Shown piece after piece: positions 11,441 through 23,372 of a DNA stretch of 64,000 nucleotides. The position numbers and the translations under genes were made by a program. Source of the DNA: Moniliella sp. 'wahieum'. Its lineage: Eukaryota; Basidiomycota; Moniliellomycetes; Moniliellales; Moniliellaceae. The stretch lies in the NCBI GenBank assembly GCA_003971905.1, contig RSEE01000054.1, forward strand, positions 62,001-126,000, written 5' to 3'. Below the pieces are notes generated by a model that saw only the letters and a program-made list of their open reading frames with translations, had not been told where the DNA came from and did not search any database. The first letter of the stretch is position 1. Every line of letters begins with the position of its first letter.

Positions 11441-12925
11441 AGCGTGAACGCATTAGGGTTAGGCGAAGGGTAAAGTTTCCGTGCCCGGAAAAAAGGTTAA
11501 GGGGCACGAAGGCCAAAAAGGATGTCCTTCATCAAGTGGAAAAGGGTGCAGATGACGAGTCACTCACTTCGGAGCAGATAGCCTTCTTGGACGGGCGATG
11601 ATGCTGATGAATTGGAGGGGTCGTCGGACGAGGAAGGGGAGGGGGAAGGCGAGTTTGACATGGAGAGACGGAAGACGAAGAGGAGGCCGTAGGGCCAATT
11701 CGACCAACGGCGATGAAGACGACGACGACGATATGATGCTCCCCACCCTGCAAGATGCCGAAGAAAGCATTGCGGCGCTCCAGGGTACAGACCTGAAGAT
11801 TGTCCAGCAGCGTATGCAGGAGACTGGTCCTGACCAACTGGAAGAACTTTGACAAGTCGGACACGAGCGGTGCTCGGAGTCGGGCAGAGTATGTGGAGAT
11901 GCTGCTCGAGGATATCTGTTCCTACTCTGGCTACAATCGGTTCTTGGCCGAGAAGTTTTTTTTTGACCTTTTCGCTCCCGCCGAGGTACGTGGTGTGCTT
12001 AGTAGTGACGTGAATTCAATTTCCGCACCGTGCTGACGTTTGTTGGAATTATCTCTCTTAGGCACTGGAGTTTTTTGAGGCGAATGAGATGCCTCGCCCT
12101 GTCACAATCCGCACCAACACCCTACGCACCCGCAGGAGGGACTTGGCCCAAGCGTTGATCAACCGTAGTGTGTCGCTGGAGCCGTTGGGGGAGTGGTCAA
12201 ATGTGGGGCTGCAAGTGTTTGAGTCGTCGGTACCTGTGGGGGCGACGCCAGAGTATTTAGCCGTGCAGTACATGCTTCAGGCTGCCTCTTCCTTTCTTCG
12301 TTGCATTGCATTGGCACCGCAGCCCCGGGAGCGGGTGTTGGATATGGCATCTGCACCCGGCGGCAAGTCAACGTACCTGTCGGCGCTGATGCAGAACACG
12401 GGAGCGGTGTTTGCCAACGACGCCAAAGGCGCGCATCAAGTCGTTGACGGCAAATGTGCATCGCTTGGGATGCAAGAATGTGGGGGTTTTGCAACTCCTG
12501 GTCGCATGTTCCCCAAGGTGATGGGCGGCTTTGACCGCGTTCTGCTCGACTAGCCTTGCTCTGGCACTGGGGTGATCAGCAAAGATGCCAGTGTCAAGAC
12601 CAACAAGGGTGAGCGCGATATGCAGTTGCTCACCACTTGCAAAAACAACTGATCCTTTGCGCCATTGACTCCATCAATACCCGCTCGCCGACGGGGGGTA
12701 CGTGGTCTATTACTCGACCTGTTCGGTCCTGGTTGAGGAATGACCAATTTTGGCTCCGGTTCGCGTGCGGTCAATCCCGCCTCCACAGGCAAAAACAAGA
12801 AGGTTGCCGCCGCGAAGGCGGGCGAGTCGCTGTTCAACGATGAGGATGAGGATGCCTCCTTGATCCAAAAGTCGCTGGAACAGGCCAGTAAGAAAAGGAG
12901 CAACGGCAAGTCTTCATCTAGGTGA
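11441..12925 (+). CDS. NOP2: Nop2 25S rRNA (cytosine-C5) methyltransferase
   Basis: Nucleolar NOL1/NOP2/Sun methyltransferase acting in large-subunit ribosome assembly. An acidic N-terminal stretch (about 11.58-11.75 kb) is followed by the conserved pre-catalytic region (YVEMLLEDICSYSGYNRFLA) and an intron at about 11995-12060. The catalytic core has the SAM-binding DMASAPGGKSTYLSALM, then FPKVMGGFDRVLLD, PCSGTGVISKDASVKTNKGE and a TCS-type cysteine motif near 12.72 kb. The frame changes at least four times. After the second cysteine motif the usual 70-90 residue C-terminal part of the fold is missing: the sequence jumps to a Lys/Glu-rich tail (GKNKKVAAAKAGESLFNDED) ending at 12925. This could be a collapsed assembly or a real internal deletion. 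The N-terminal start is not fixed. Confidence 0.85.
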
Positions 12926-13817
12926 GCTCAAGCCCTGGTTTGGCCAATGTGCGGGTATCGCGACTAGCATAATATGGGGGGAGTATAGGTGGACACATTT
13001 TGCGCTATGATAGGGGAGGATGGAGGATTAAGGGTATAGGTCCCGTAAAGGAGCCCACACTGCTACTGTTCTTCTATTTTTTCAGGTATAGTTCCCATCC
13101 ATCCACTGAATCGGTGAGTCGACGGATGTGCCCGGATTGAGGCGACCATAGAGGAGTAGTAAAGGTCGCAGGCGGTGTCTGGTGGAAGATATTTGCACCG
13201 AATGCGGCGCACGCAGGCGGAGTTTTGCGCTGCGGAACCTACGCAATGACATCATGGCCCAACGTCCAACGTCCAACACCGCCACCGGCTCCTGCCTGCC
13301 CAGTTCGGCCGGCTTGTCCGGTTGCGGTTGTGGCCGGTGTGGCACAGGGCCTGCCATCTAAGGACCGACGCCGGCAGTGAGTGTCTCGCTTGAAGCCTGA
13401 GGCTTGAGGCTCTAGCCGAGCCTGCTGCTTGCCGGGAGATTGGAGAGGCCGTGGCCGCAGACACGGGCACTGGCCCCGTGTCCTGCCCCCGTGGCGGCGC
13501 GGGGGTGAGCTCGCCCACCCCAGGGTGCAGGTGGCCAGGGCTGCCCCCGTGCCCCGGCTGCGCGCCGCAACCGAGTACTCCCTAGTACTCCGCACTGCCC
13601 TGCCCTGCCTGCCCTGCCTCCGCCCCCGCGCTTGTTGATCTCCGCCTGATCACCGGTCACCGCGTAGTGCACTAGTCAGCCACTCGGGCATCAGGCCTCA
13701 GGCCTCGGGCTGCTCCATCCCAGTCGTGTCAGCCGCCTCCTTTTCTCCTTTCCTCCTTTTCCCCCACCCATCATCTCACCCTCATCATCGCCCCCGCCTG
13801 CACCATCCCTCCGCTGC
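12926..13817. other. Intergenic, GC-rich
   Basis: No gene recognised. Contains GGCC-type heptamer words near 13.39 and 13.69 kb and a C/T-rich stretch before the Sch9-like gene. Confidence 0.45.
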
Positions 13818-15802
13818 TTGGCCCCCACCCCTACTGCCCCTTCTTGCCCTGCACCTGTGCTCTGGCGCCCCGAGTCCACATTGTCCGTCGTCTTACGATC
13901 GCCAGCCTCATCAGAAACACCTGCCCAGCACTCCGTTTCCGTCGCGCCCGCCCCGCTTGCCCCCTGCCACGCCGTTATTGTTGGCTCTTCCTCTCACCTC
14001 GCGGCGACCTTCTTCATGATGCCCCCCTCTCCCACGAGCCAAGAAGCCCCGCCCCCAAATACCGTCTCTGCCGCTGTCCCCCAAGGCCAACTCTGCGTCA
14101 CCGTCCACGGCGCGCGCAACCTGCCAGCTGCACCCCGTCGACCTTACATTGTGGTGAGCTACGACAAGAATGAGTATGTCGGTCATGAAGGGTTGTGTCC
14201 CACACACACTGGATCAGGCTCCGATTTGGTCTTTGCCTCGGCCGTTGCCCAGTCCAACCCAACGTGGAACGATGAGGTGGTGTTTGTGTGACGTCCGCCG
14301 GCCCCAAAGTTCTTGTTTCGGTTTACGACCGCTCTGCCGACGATGATGGCTTTCTGGGCATGCGCGACATTACCCCACTGTTGCAGAACCAGCATACCAG
14401 CGAGCAGTGGTATCCTCTGATTGGCCGAAAGTATGCGTCCGAGGGCGGGCCGTGCCCAGTGGAAAATGCTTTGGAAGAGCGGGGCGAGATCCTGGTCAAG
14501 CTTCGATACGACCGCCATCCGCGCCGCAAACTCACCGTGCGCGATTTTGAGATGATCAAATGGATCGGAAAGGGCACGTTTGGGCGTGTCTTTCAAGTTC
14601 GCAAAAAGGACACACGGCGCATCTACGCAATGAAGGTGCTGAGCAAGCGGGACATTGTAATGAGGAAGGAAGTCGTGCACACCATGGGTGAACGCAAGAT
14701 CCTGGAACAATCCCTGTCATGCCCTTTCTTAGTCGGCCTCAAATTCTCCTTTCAGTCTTCCACGGAGTTGTTTCTGGTAACGGACTACAAGTCAGGGGGC
14801 GAGCTGTTCTGGCATCTTCAGCGTGAGGGTCGCTTTACAGAGGAACGTGCCAAGTTCTACATTGCCGAGCTCGTCCTAGCTTTGGAGCATCTACACAAAT
14901 ACGACATTGTCTATCGTGACCTCAAGCCCGAAAACATTCTCCTCGATGCAACAGGTCATGTTGCGCTCTGTGATTTTGGTCTATCCAAACCCGACCTGGG
15001 CAACGGACAGCGCACCAACACGTTTTGTGGCACCCCCGAATTTCTTGCACCCGAGGTACTACTCGACGAGGCAGGGTATTCCAAGATGATCGACTTTTGG
15101 AGCTTGGGCGTGTACGTGGTTTTTGTCCTCTTCCGCTTATATGCTTGGGCACGCGGTCTGACTTGGATTTCTTGGATAGTTTGCTTTTTGAGATGTGCTG
15201 CGGCTGGTCTCCCTTTTTTGCCGAAGACACCCAGCAAATGTACCGAAACATCTGCTTTGCTAAGATCAAGTTCCCAAGGGGAGCGATCGGGGATGATGGC
15301 AAGCAGTTTGTCAAGGAGCTTCTCAACCGCAACCCCAAACATCGTCTCGGGTACTTGAACGATGCTCTCGACCTCAAGCGACACCCCTTCTTTTCCAACC
15401 TGGACTGGGACTTGCTCGCAACCAAAAAGATCCCGCCGCCCTTCAAGCCGCTTGTCGAATCGGAGGAGTCGGTGGTCAACTTTGATCCTGAGTTTACCGC
15501 CACCGATTTGCGCTCGGTTGCACGACATGGAGGGGATCGATTTGGCAGAGGATGCTCAACTAGGCCATGACCATGGAAATGAGGAGGAGGACGAATGCTT
15601 CTCTTCGGCACTGCAGCGTCGGTTTTCAGGCTTCTCCTATTCAGGTAAGGACGATGGTACGCCCGTCGGTGGCAGGTCCCGGCGTGGATCGGCTTTCACT
15701 TCATCCCTTGCCTTTGGGGGGGGCATGTTGTTTATGACCCCTCTCCCAGCCGAGGAACCGGCGCCTTCATTACAAGATCCTGTGGTTGGACCGCAAGCCT
15801 GA
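13818..15802 (+). CDS. SCH9: Sch9-like AGC kinase with N-terminal C2 domain
   Basis: Serine/threonine kinase of the Sch9/Sck1 group, which links nutrient (TORC1) signals to growth. A Pro/Ser-rich N-terminus leads into a C2-type domain (QLCVTVHGARNLP near 14.09 kb, NPTWNDEVVFV near 14.26 kb). The kinase domain starts near 14.55 kb with IGKGTFGRVFQV, catalytic Lys in YAMKVL, YRDLKPENILL and DFG, and activation loop [14 protein letters not shown] 68-bp GT-AG intron lies at 15112-15179. The AGC tail carries the hydrophobic motif FSGFSY near 15.63 kb. Frame changes occur at the end of C2 and in the tail. ATGs at 13818 or about 14016 could be the start. A coding-looking segment in another frame (15768-15872) may be the true C-terminus. 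Confidence 0.85.
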
Positions 15803-15872
15803 GTTCCTCCCCCGCAGCATGATCAACCTCATCATGCCTTCATACTACTTCCTCTATACCGACAATATGTAA
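15768..15872 (+). CDS. Coding-looking tail, possibly C-terminus of the Sch9-like gene
   Basis: Thirty-four codons rich in Tyr, Leu and Met (ILWLDRKPEFLPRSMINLIM) end at a TAA at 15870-15872. The composition looks like protein, not chance, but I do not recognise it. It may be the last part of the kinase gene reached through a frame change, or the remnant of another gene. Confidence 0.3.
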   Translation, partial: HYKILWLDRKPEFLPRSMINLIMPSYYFLYTDNM

Positions 15873-16444
15873 GCGCATTTCGTTCTCCGTTATTCTCAGG
15901 GGCCACCCATATGCTATTGTTTCTATACTCTTGCCCCTGCATTGCTTTCCTCCCCTTGGTTTCCTTACATGGGTTTCCTGTATTGAAGCCCACTCTCCAT
16001 TGAGAGTGTAAAAGGGCAAATCAGACAACCTCACTCTTCTTATTATGACCAATACACACTGAATAACTCTTCTTCCCATGGGATCGGTATTGACATATAC
16101 ATTCGTCACATGAAGAATGCGATGTTGGGGTTTTGGCCACGGGAGATCGGCAGAAAAGGAAATCCCGCACCAAGTCACCCCCTTCTGTCGCTCCACACCG
16201 CATCCTCTACTCTACTTCACAGCGCCCTTCCAAACGTCCTGGAAGTGTGTTGTTGGCCTACTGGTGCAACAACCGCAGCGAGAAGGAGGCCGCAGGCCAG
16301 GATGCGCGTTTCAGGATTGCCCCCTTGCCCTGAATTGGCACTGGCTGATGCTCTTGGACTGCCACTTGGTTCCAAGATACACGAACATGACTGCGGTCTG
16401 GCACAAGCAGTAACATGATTATAGGTAGCAAGCATAACCGCGCT
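15873..16444. other. Unassigned region between convergent genes
   Basis: A basic, Ser-rich open stretch at about 16.13-16.33 kb (+) has no recognisable motif. No other feature seen. Confidence 0.35.
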
Positions 16445-18181
16445 TCAGACCGAACCGACAATCAAGAGTTCCAGCACAATGCGGCCCACTGGGCTCCAGG
16501 GCGCCCAATCTGGCACCTCGCTGATCTCGGTCACGGTCGGATCGGTTGGTGCAGAGAGAGGGAGAGACGGTGAAGCTGTAGAGGAAGGCAAGGCCGAGTG
16601 GGGATTTACCTTGCGTGCAGCCGCCTGCCGAGCACGCAGGGCCGACGTCCAGGTCACCTGTTCGCTGCCGACCTCACTGGCCTCTCCTTGCGCTGCCGGC
16701 ATGCCGGCTACCACGGCGGCCACGCGGAAGAGACGCTGCTCAAGCTTGTGCAACGCCGCACTCTTGCCTGGTTGCAAGAACGAGGTGTCCACATCTGCAT
16801 CTTCCTTCTCATCGCCCGCATCCACTCCGCTCGCGCTCGCTCCCACTCCGTTCGGTGCACCAGCATTCGCCCCTGCTCGAGCTCGGGCTCGGAAGGGTGC
16901 CGCGTCCGGGGCTTGGTGGGCGGTAACCCGAGTGACTGCAACCGGCTCCACCCGCCCGGAAGAGGGGTCGTTGGTTGGGTCGGTAGGGAAAGCGGGTGCC
17001 ATGAAGCTGACATAGACCTCGGGCGCGGGGGGAGGAGCGTAAGATGAACGACCCACGTGCCCCATCCCTCTTGACCAGTTGGTGGGCAGCGTTCCAGGTG
17101 TAAGCGGAACGGTCGGTCTCGCTTGCCCGGTGGGGTGGCAGACGGGAACGTCGCAACCAGCCATGTTTGCAGCGCTGCCAGATATTGCTCGGCGCTTTGG
17201 CGTGTATACGGCGCGGAGGGTTCGGACCCAAGATGGGAAATCACTTCGATCGGCAACATGGCATGTCGAACCGATTCGGTAGCCCCATCCGGCGGGGTTC
17301 TGTATCGCACACATTAAGTTAGAAATGGTCGAGGGAAGCAAGACGGGACTTACTGAACAGAAGCCAGGACGGGGGTAGACCGAGCCTGTGTGCGAGGCGT
17401 TCAGCCTGGGGAGCAGCCACACCAAGGCGCAGACGTTTGCGCACATGATCGTTTCGAGCCCGCATTGCGCGAAGGGAATGTTGCCCTTGAAGAAGACGCA
17501 CCACCAATGCCAAGGGAGAAGGGCTGGGCTCTATCGCCCCGTCGGGGCCCTTGGTAGAAGGCAGGGAGGTAGCCAATCGAGCGGTACCGCTATAAAGCGA
17601 CTCCATAAGAGACTGTGTCGCTGCATCGCAGTCTTGTACCGAGTCTCGATGCTGGGCATGCCAAACCCCGAGTAGGCTTGGTTCATCTGGGCAAGAACAG
17701 CGCCATTAGGCGCTTGGAGAGGGACCAGCAAATCGGGAAGCTGCTGTACCAATCCTGTTGGTGGCGGCACCACAGAGGCGGAGGCAGAAGTTCCACTAGG
17801 ACGGGTGGTAGTATTTTGGCTTGTGACAGGAGCAGGCGTCTGGGTCGATGGAGGCGGTGGTGGGCGGGGCTGCTGCATCAGAGGTGCATCGTCCGACTCA
17901 TCCGAGTCAGAATCAGCGCCGCCGACAGGTGGGGGCGGTGGCGGCACATTCGTCACCTTGTTCACCTCGGTAGAGGAAGATTCGGGCTGGAGGGAAAGGG
18001 GATCGAGCCATCCGGATGTGGAAGTGGCAGGCCCGATGGAGCTGTCGAGCATTTGGAGCAGGGTCTGCAACTGGCTGATGGACTGCCGCAGCTCAGCCGC
18101 TGTGGGAGGGCGTGGAGGCACGGTGCCCTCGCCATTTAGAATTGGCAGCGAGTCTGTGCCCCCCGACACTGTCCGCTTCAT
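16445..18181 (-). CDS. Hypothetical Pro/Ala-rich protein
   Basis: Not recognised. From the start chosen at 18181 (MKRTVSGGTDSL) the protein has a short helical segment (AELRQSISQLQTLLQMLDSS), a Pro-rich and acidic stretch (DSDSDESDD), a Leu/Arg-rich helical part (ALRAMRARNDHVRKRLRLGV-like, near 17.43 kb), then IEVISHLGSEPSAPYTRQSA near 17.23 kb, and a basic C-terminus with LHKLEQRLFRVAAVVAGMP near 16.74 kb. A 54-bp GT-AG intron fits at 17300-17353. Two or three frame changes are needed. The mix of short helices and Pro-rich linkers suggests a scaffold-like nuclear protein, but this is only an impression. Confidence 0.5.
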
Positions 18182-18347
18182 GGTGCGCGCGGCTTTGGTG
18201 GAGATGGTGATGGAGACGGAGGCAAGACGGAGTTGGCGCTGGCGGTGGGGCGATGGTTGATGCTGGCGACGACTGCCAGGACACTTGTCCAAGAGGGCGG
18301 CTATGTCACATTTCATTGTTGCATTTTGGATCTGGCCTAGCGAGGCG

Positions 18348-18393
18348 GTGATCGGTGATCGATAATCGATAATCATGAATCACGCGCACGCGT
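18348..18393. repeat. Mixed TGATCGG / ATCGATA heptamers upstream of a gene
   Basis: Units TGATCGG, TGATCGA, TAATCGA, TAATCAT and TGAATCA follow in a 7-nt register about 170 bp upstream of the hypothetical gene starting at 18181. Confidence 0.6.
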
Positions 18394-19685
18394 CGTGAGG
18401 CCCTTTTGGTATGCGCCCATGGAGGAAGAGAGGGTTTATTAACCTGTGGTCTTGTTGCGCACAACTTCTTTCATTGACCACTTTCTTCCATTTCACGGAC
18501 TGTTGTTTTCGATACTGTGAGAGCTCCGCGCAGCATGCATGCCCATTGCTTAGGAGCTCAGCAAATTCCCCTTTTGGCCCCTCAAGCTGGAATTAATATG
18601 TCTCCGCGTTTGTATAACTTTTTTACCACTACACCTCGTCCACTTGCCGTGGCAGTTTGGTCACCTGTCAAACTTTGGACCTAGTCTAGCCTAGAACTTG
18701 CAGGATGCTCCATAACAAGACGGCCATGCTCTATAGAGGAAGAAACTGGGCAACGAACCGCGGAAGCGACGTTGTTTACTAGCCATTTCCTGTGGAGCTC
18801 ATTCCTTTTATGCTAAACAAAGAACCGCTAGCACATTTAGCCATGCACTAACAAGTGAATCAAGTCTCACGTTTACATGCCATAGGGAGAGAAGGGAGGA
18901 GAGAGAAGGAATAATGAATGGGAGTATGTAGACTGAGTGACATAGCCATCCAGGCGAACCACAATCATCCTTCTTCCAACCATCTCCACCATGACCATTC
19001 CAAGAACAGAGCGCGCACTCCATGTTCCCATATTTACTATCACGCCACGCTGATGTCTGCTGCTCGGTCAATTCAAGGCTCCACCACTGACCACGGCTGC
19101 AAGCTCTCCGTCGTCGGTGTGGGGCAGCGATAATAACATGTTTTCTCCTCTCGCGTCCGAGTGGTGGAAAGAAAAGGGAAAATTTGGTTTGCTGCACGTC
19201 ATTCTCCTCTCTCGCGTTCAGTTTATTTGAGAAAAAGATGGAGGAGTTGGCCCAGATGGAAGCGCTAACTTTTCGTTCATTCGGGGAACCATGGCCTCTG
19301 TCCCATCTGGGAGGCAGAGGGCATTGTGGGGATCGATGCCATTATACGGCGTGAAACATTGGGATTGCCTCTGAGCATACAGCCCAAGATCCATGATAGG
19401 TATCTGCAGCCACCTCAATCCGGCACCAAGGAGAGTGAGGTCAGGCATTGAGGAGATGGAGAGGTGGAGGAGCTGTGTGCGGGACAAAACAACCTGTGGG
19501 ACTGGCGGGTGTGATGTGGTGGAAACTGGCCGGACAAAATAAAACCTGAACCGAGGTCACTTTAAGTACGCACAAAACATTGAAACTGGGGTTGGCGGAA
19601 TTCGAGCGGAACCCCTTGTTCTTCGGATCGTTGGCCATAGGTTGCTGGCCCCGTCCTACGCTTCGCACCGACCGCCATCATCATC
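18394..19685. other. Intergenic
   Basis: No gene recognised on either strand; open frames are short and unlike known proteins. Confidence 0.45.
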
Positions 19686-20298
19686 ATGTCACTGTCCTGG
19701 GTGAGTCAGGCGCTGGCCCGGGGGACGGTGCGCGTCAAGTGGACAGGATCCACCGTGTCGGTTGCCCTCCGCTTGCCTGCCCTTCCGCCCGCTCTGCCAC
19801 CTCGGGGCCTGACACCTGCCGTGGCTGCGCCGGGCTGTGACCACCTCCACCACGCCACTCCTGCGCCCGAGGAGGATGCACTGAAGTGGGATGGGCTGTT
19901 GAAGGGTGTCCAGAAGCAAAAGAACTCACACAAAATGACCCGTACTCGCAATTCGGCCAATTCGAAGCTGTACCCCACTGTTGGTACGTCCCTTCGGTCG
20001 GCCTTGGGTGAAAGGGTCGTTGCAGATAGCTGACCAGATGTCTCTTTTCCATCCAGCCCTGGTACACTGCCCTGGATGTGGCAAGCCAAAGCGCATGCAT
20101 CACCTGTGCGAGTACTGCTTCAGCCAGATCAATCGCTGGCAAAAGCTCGAGTTTGGTCGGTCGAACAAGGAGCGGGATGTGTTGCTGCAGCAAATCAACA
20201 ACCTCCCCATTGAGCCGGCCACGGGGAAGCCGCAGTTGGCCTCCCAAAAGCAGGACAAGATTAAGCCCCCCAAGGCCACACCATCACAGAATCAGTAG
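19686..20298 (+). CDS. MRPL32: Mitochondrial ribosomal protein bL32m
   Basis: Large-subunit mitoribosome protein. The ATG at 19686 opens an N-terminal region with Arg and Ser/Ala suited to mitochondrial import. After RTRNSANSKLYPTV a 73-bp GT-AG intron (19984-20056) joins cleanly to ALVHCPGCGKPKRMHHLCEY, the zinc-binding CxxC...CxxC region of bL32. The C-terminus is basic and ends at 20298. This is one of the few genes here that reads without a frame change. NMD3 starts 302 bp downstream on the same strand. Confidence 0.85.
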
Positions 20299-20599
20299 TT
20301 CCAGGATGTGCATGATTTTTGACACAGCCTAGCTGCAACTGCAGTTACAATTATACCGGCCGAAGGCCAGAGATGGTCGTCGAGAGGGTTGTAGAAGCGA
20401 GTGCTCCCAGAACGCTGCCCTCTTTACCCAGCACCACACGTTGAACCGGTGCAAGTTGCACAATTTCAATTTTGTCTTTTTTTTTCTGCGGCGGCGGCTT
20501 GCAGGCCGGGAGTTTTCGACAGCTGCGCGCTCGTCTTCATCGTCTGCGCCACCGCCGCCACCACCACCACCAGCCCCACCAGCCCCACCGCCGCCCACT

Positions 20600-22320
20600 A
20601 TGGACTACGTTGTGCCCGAGCGTTCGGCAGGATGGTACTCTGTGCCGACTGCGGTGTGCCCATCACGCCCAACAGTGCCAACCTGTGCTGACCTGCCTGC
20701 GGAACTCGATGACATTACCGATGGCATTCCTAAGCAGGCCACTGTCAACTTTTGCCGCAACTGTGAGCGGTACCTGAACCCGCCAGCCCAGTGGGTCCAG
20801 GCCCGCCTCGAGTCGCGGGAGCTTTTGGCGATCTGTCTCAAGAAGCTCAAGGGTCTCAACAAGGTCCGCCTGATTGATGCTGGCTTTATCTGGACCGAAC
20901 CCCATTCCAAGCGGCTGCGGGTCAAATTGACGGTGCAAAAGGAGGTTTGACCAATACCGTGCTCCAGCAGATTTTCGAGGTTGTTTTTGTGGTTCAGTAT
21001 GGACAGTGCCCCGACTGTACCCGGTTGGCAGCCAAGAACACCTGGAAAGCGATGGTGCAGCTGCGGCAAAAGGTGCCGCACAAACGCACCTTTTTGTATC
21101 TCGAACAACTCATTCTCAAGCACAATGCGCATCGCGACACTGTTTCCATCCGGGAGGCTAAGGATGGCCTCGATTTCTTTTATGTCCAGGGGCCATGCAC
21201 TGCGGATGTGCGACTTTCTTTCGACGGTGGTGCCGATTCGGGTGAGCAAGTCGGAAGAGCTGGTGTCGACGGATGTGCACACGAGCCATAGCAACTACAA
21301 ATTTACTACTCGGTCGAGATTGCACCGATTTGCAAGGATGACCTGATTGTTCTTCCGCGCCCGATGGCCAAAAGCTTGGCAACATTGGCCAGATTGTGGT
21401 TTGCTCCCGCATCACCAATTCCATCCGCCTCTTGGACCCGACGACGCTCCAAAGTGTCGATGTACCTGCGGAAAAGTACTGGAAGGATCCGTTTCAGAGC
21501 CTTGCCTCCATCCCTGAGCTCGTCGAGTTCCTCGTACTGGACATTGAGACGAACACTCAGGCCAATTATGCCGCGGCCATCGGATCGGAGGCCACACCTC
21601 CAATGATGCCAAGTGGGTCGAAGCCGATGCCCAAGTGAGCCCGATGAATGCCACTTCGTTTGGGGAAGCGGATGCTGTCTATCACACCCGTACCCATCTC
21701 GGCCGTCTGTTGGCCGCTGGCGACCAGGCCATGGGCTATCACCTCCGCATCGCCAACTTTAACAACGATGCGTGGGACACTGTGCCGGCAGAGCGCGTGC
21801 CGGACACCGTCTTGGTGCGCAAGTCGTACCCGGATAGCAAAAAGCGCCGCAACCGGCGTATGTGGAAGCTCAAGTCAATCGCCAAGGAGGCCGGGCCGAC
21901 GACGACACCAAGAACCTTCCTCCGGTGCGTCGGCAGTGAACCGGGACCTGGGCGCAGATGGCGGCAAGGGTGCGATTGGTCGTCGGGGCGGCTTGGATGG
22001 CCAACGGGTGCAGCGCGACTACGAATGTTCCTTGCGCAATTGGGGAGGACGAGGAGATGCGGGCCAATGTCAACATTTACCGTGACACTGCTAAGGAACA
22101 AGCACGGGAGGAGCGCAAGCGTGCGATCCGCGAGGCTCGCCAACGGGAACTGCTCGATGCCATGGACATGGACGATGGTCCTGCGGTTCACCCTGAAGAG
22201 GACGAAGGGATCAATACCGATGGCGAGTCTGAATGGGGTGATGACGATGTGCCTACCATTCCTCTCGACGACTTGCTGGATGAGATGGACGAGATGCACA
22301 TGGACCACGAAGACGAGTAG
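20600..22320 (+). CDS. NMD3: Nmd3, 60S ribosomal export adaptor
   Basis: Adaptor that binds pre-60S subunits and recruits Crm1 for nuclear export. Seen: N-terminal zinc-binding cysteines (VLCADCGVPITPNSANLC, then VNFCRNCERYLNPPAQWVQA), conserved LLAICLKKLKGLNKVRLIDA, TVVLQQ-type core (NTVLQQIFEVVFVVQYGQCP), KRTFLYLEQLILKHNAH and IVVCSRITNSIRLLDPTTLQ. The tail is acidic (DEMDEMHMDHEDE), following a DDVPTIPLDDLLDEMDE segment, as expected for the export-signal region. Start MDYVVPERSAG chosen because it lies at the usual distance before the first cysteine pair. Four or more frame changes interrupt an otherwise full-length protein. Confidence 0.88.
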
Positions 22321-22434
22321 CCTGGCCCAATTCACCGTCCCCTTCCCTCCCTTTGCACTATGTACTCCACCATGCATGCTTCCTCTTGAATATCTGACCC
22401 ATTTAATTGGATCGAGAGATAAAGAACCACTTGT

Positions 22435-23372
22435 CTACCGAAGGGTCGATGGGGGCGGGAGGTTGAGCACTACCTGGAACTGGGACGTCGGAAGTGAACC
22501 CCTGGTCCCCTCCAAGGTCACATTGACAATCGAGGTCTTGCCTGCGTCGGCTTGCCCTTCACGAGATGATCCCAAGCCTGGTGGCACTCGCGCACAATCT
22601 CGCTGGCATACTTGCGATCCTTGGCCTGCCCCGAGAAGGCAAACTGGTTCTCAGGCTTGCCGTCGGGAACCTTGTAGATGCGGAACCAGTCGGTAGTGGC
22701 GCTGAGCAGGCCAGGGAGGTGCGTCTCGACGTCCTGAATATCGTTGAGCTGAGGCGCAAGCGGATCGTTGACGTCAATCACAATCACTTCCAGTCGGTCT
22801 CACCCTCATCCAGTAGAGCCATCACACCCCAGCACCTTGACCTGCTTGACCTGGCCGTGTACCCCACCTCTTGGCCAATTTCGCACACGTCACAGGATCA
22901 TTGTCGCCCTTGGCGAGGGTCGGGATGGACGTGGTCGGGATCCTCAAACGTTTGCGGGAAGGCGCCGTAGTTCCAAATATACCCCTTGTGCGGGAAGCAG
23001 TTTCTTACGTAGCGCAGCGTGCCCTTTTTTGGTGTCTTGGAGGATGGGGTTGAGCCGCTCGGATTTGCTGATCTCCTGCTTGGCGTTGGACCAACGCGGG
23101 ATTTCTACCACCATGTTCAAGATAGACTGGCTGGCATTGGCATAGAGGGGGATGTCGTGGAAGGGGGACGGGCTTGCCGTTGTGGGTCACGAAGACGCGG
23201 TAGTCTGGGGTACACGGGTCAGATCAGGTTGGGGAGGCAAGCAGGAGGGCGGACGTACCCAGTGTGTTTGCGGCGCCCAGCTGACGGATGGCGTATTGGG
23301 AGGGCAAGCCGCGGTAGACAAGTGGCGGGCAGTGGAGGAGAGGCGGTGGGCCGCGCGGGTGAGGTGGGCCAT
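22435..23372 (-). CDS. IPP1: Inorganic pyrophosphatase, possibly with mitochondrial presequence
   Basis: Hydrolyses pyrophosphate to two phosphates. Family I eukaryotic signatures are seen: [113 protein letters not shown] and [14 protein letters not shown] 54-bp GT-AG intron lies at 23205-23258. The best ATG (23372) gives [20 protein letters not shown], rich in Arg, Ser and Ala and without acidic residues, as in mitochondrial targeting peptides. A frame change separates it from the enzyme, so the link is inferred. Several more frame changes occur. The stop at 22435 assumes no late intron. Confidence 0.85.

Noticed and set aside
11450-11465. Telomere repeat (TTAGGGTTAG)
   Set aside because: A single partial copy inside a gene-dense region, with no array.
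14922-15611. Minus-strand frames of 190-229 codons opposite the Sch9-like kinase
   Set aside because: They overlap conserved kinase motifs on the plus strand and resemble nothing known.
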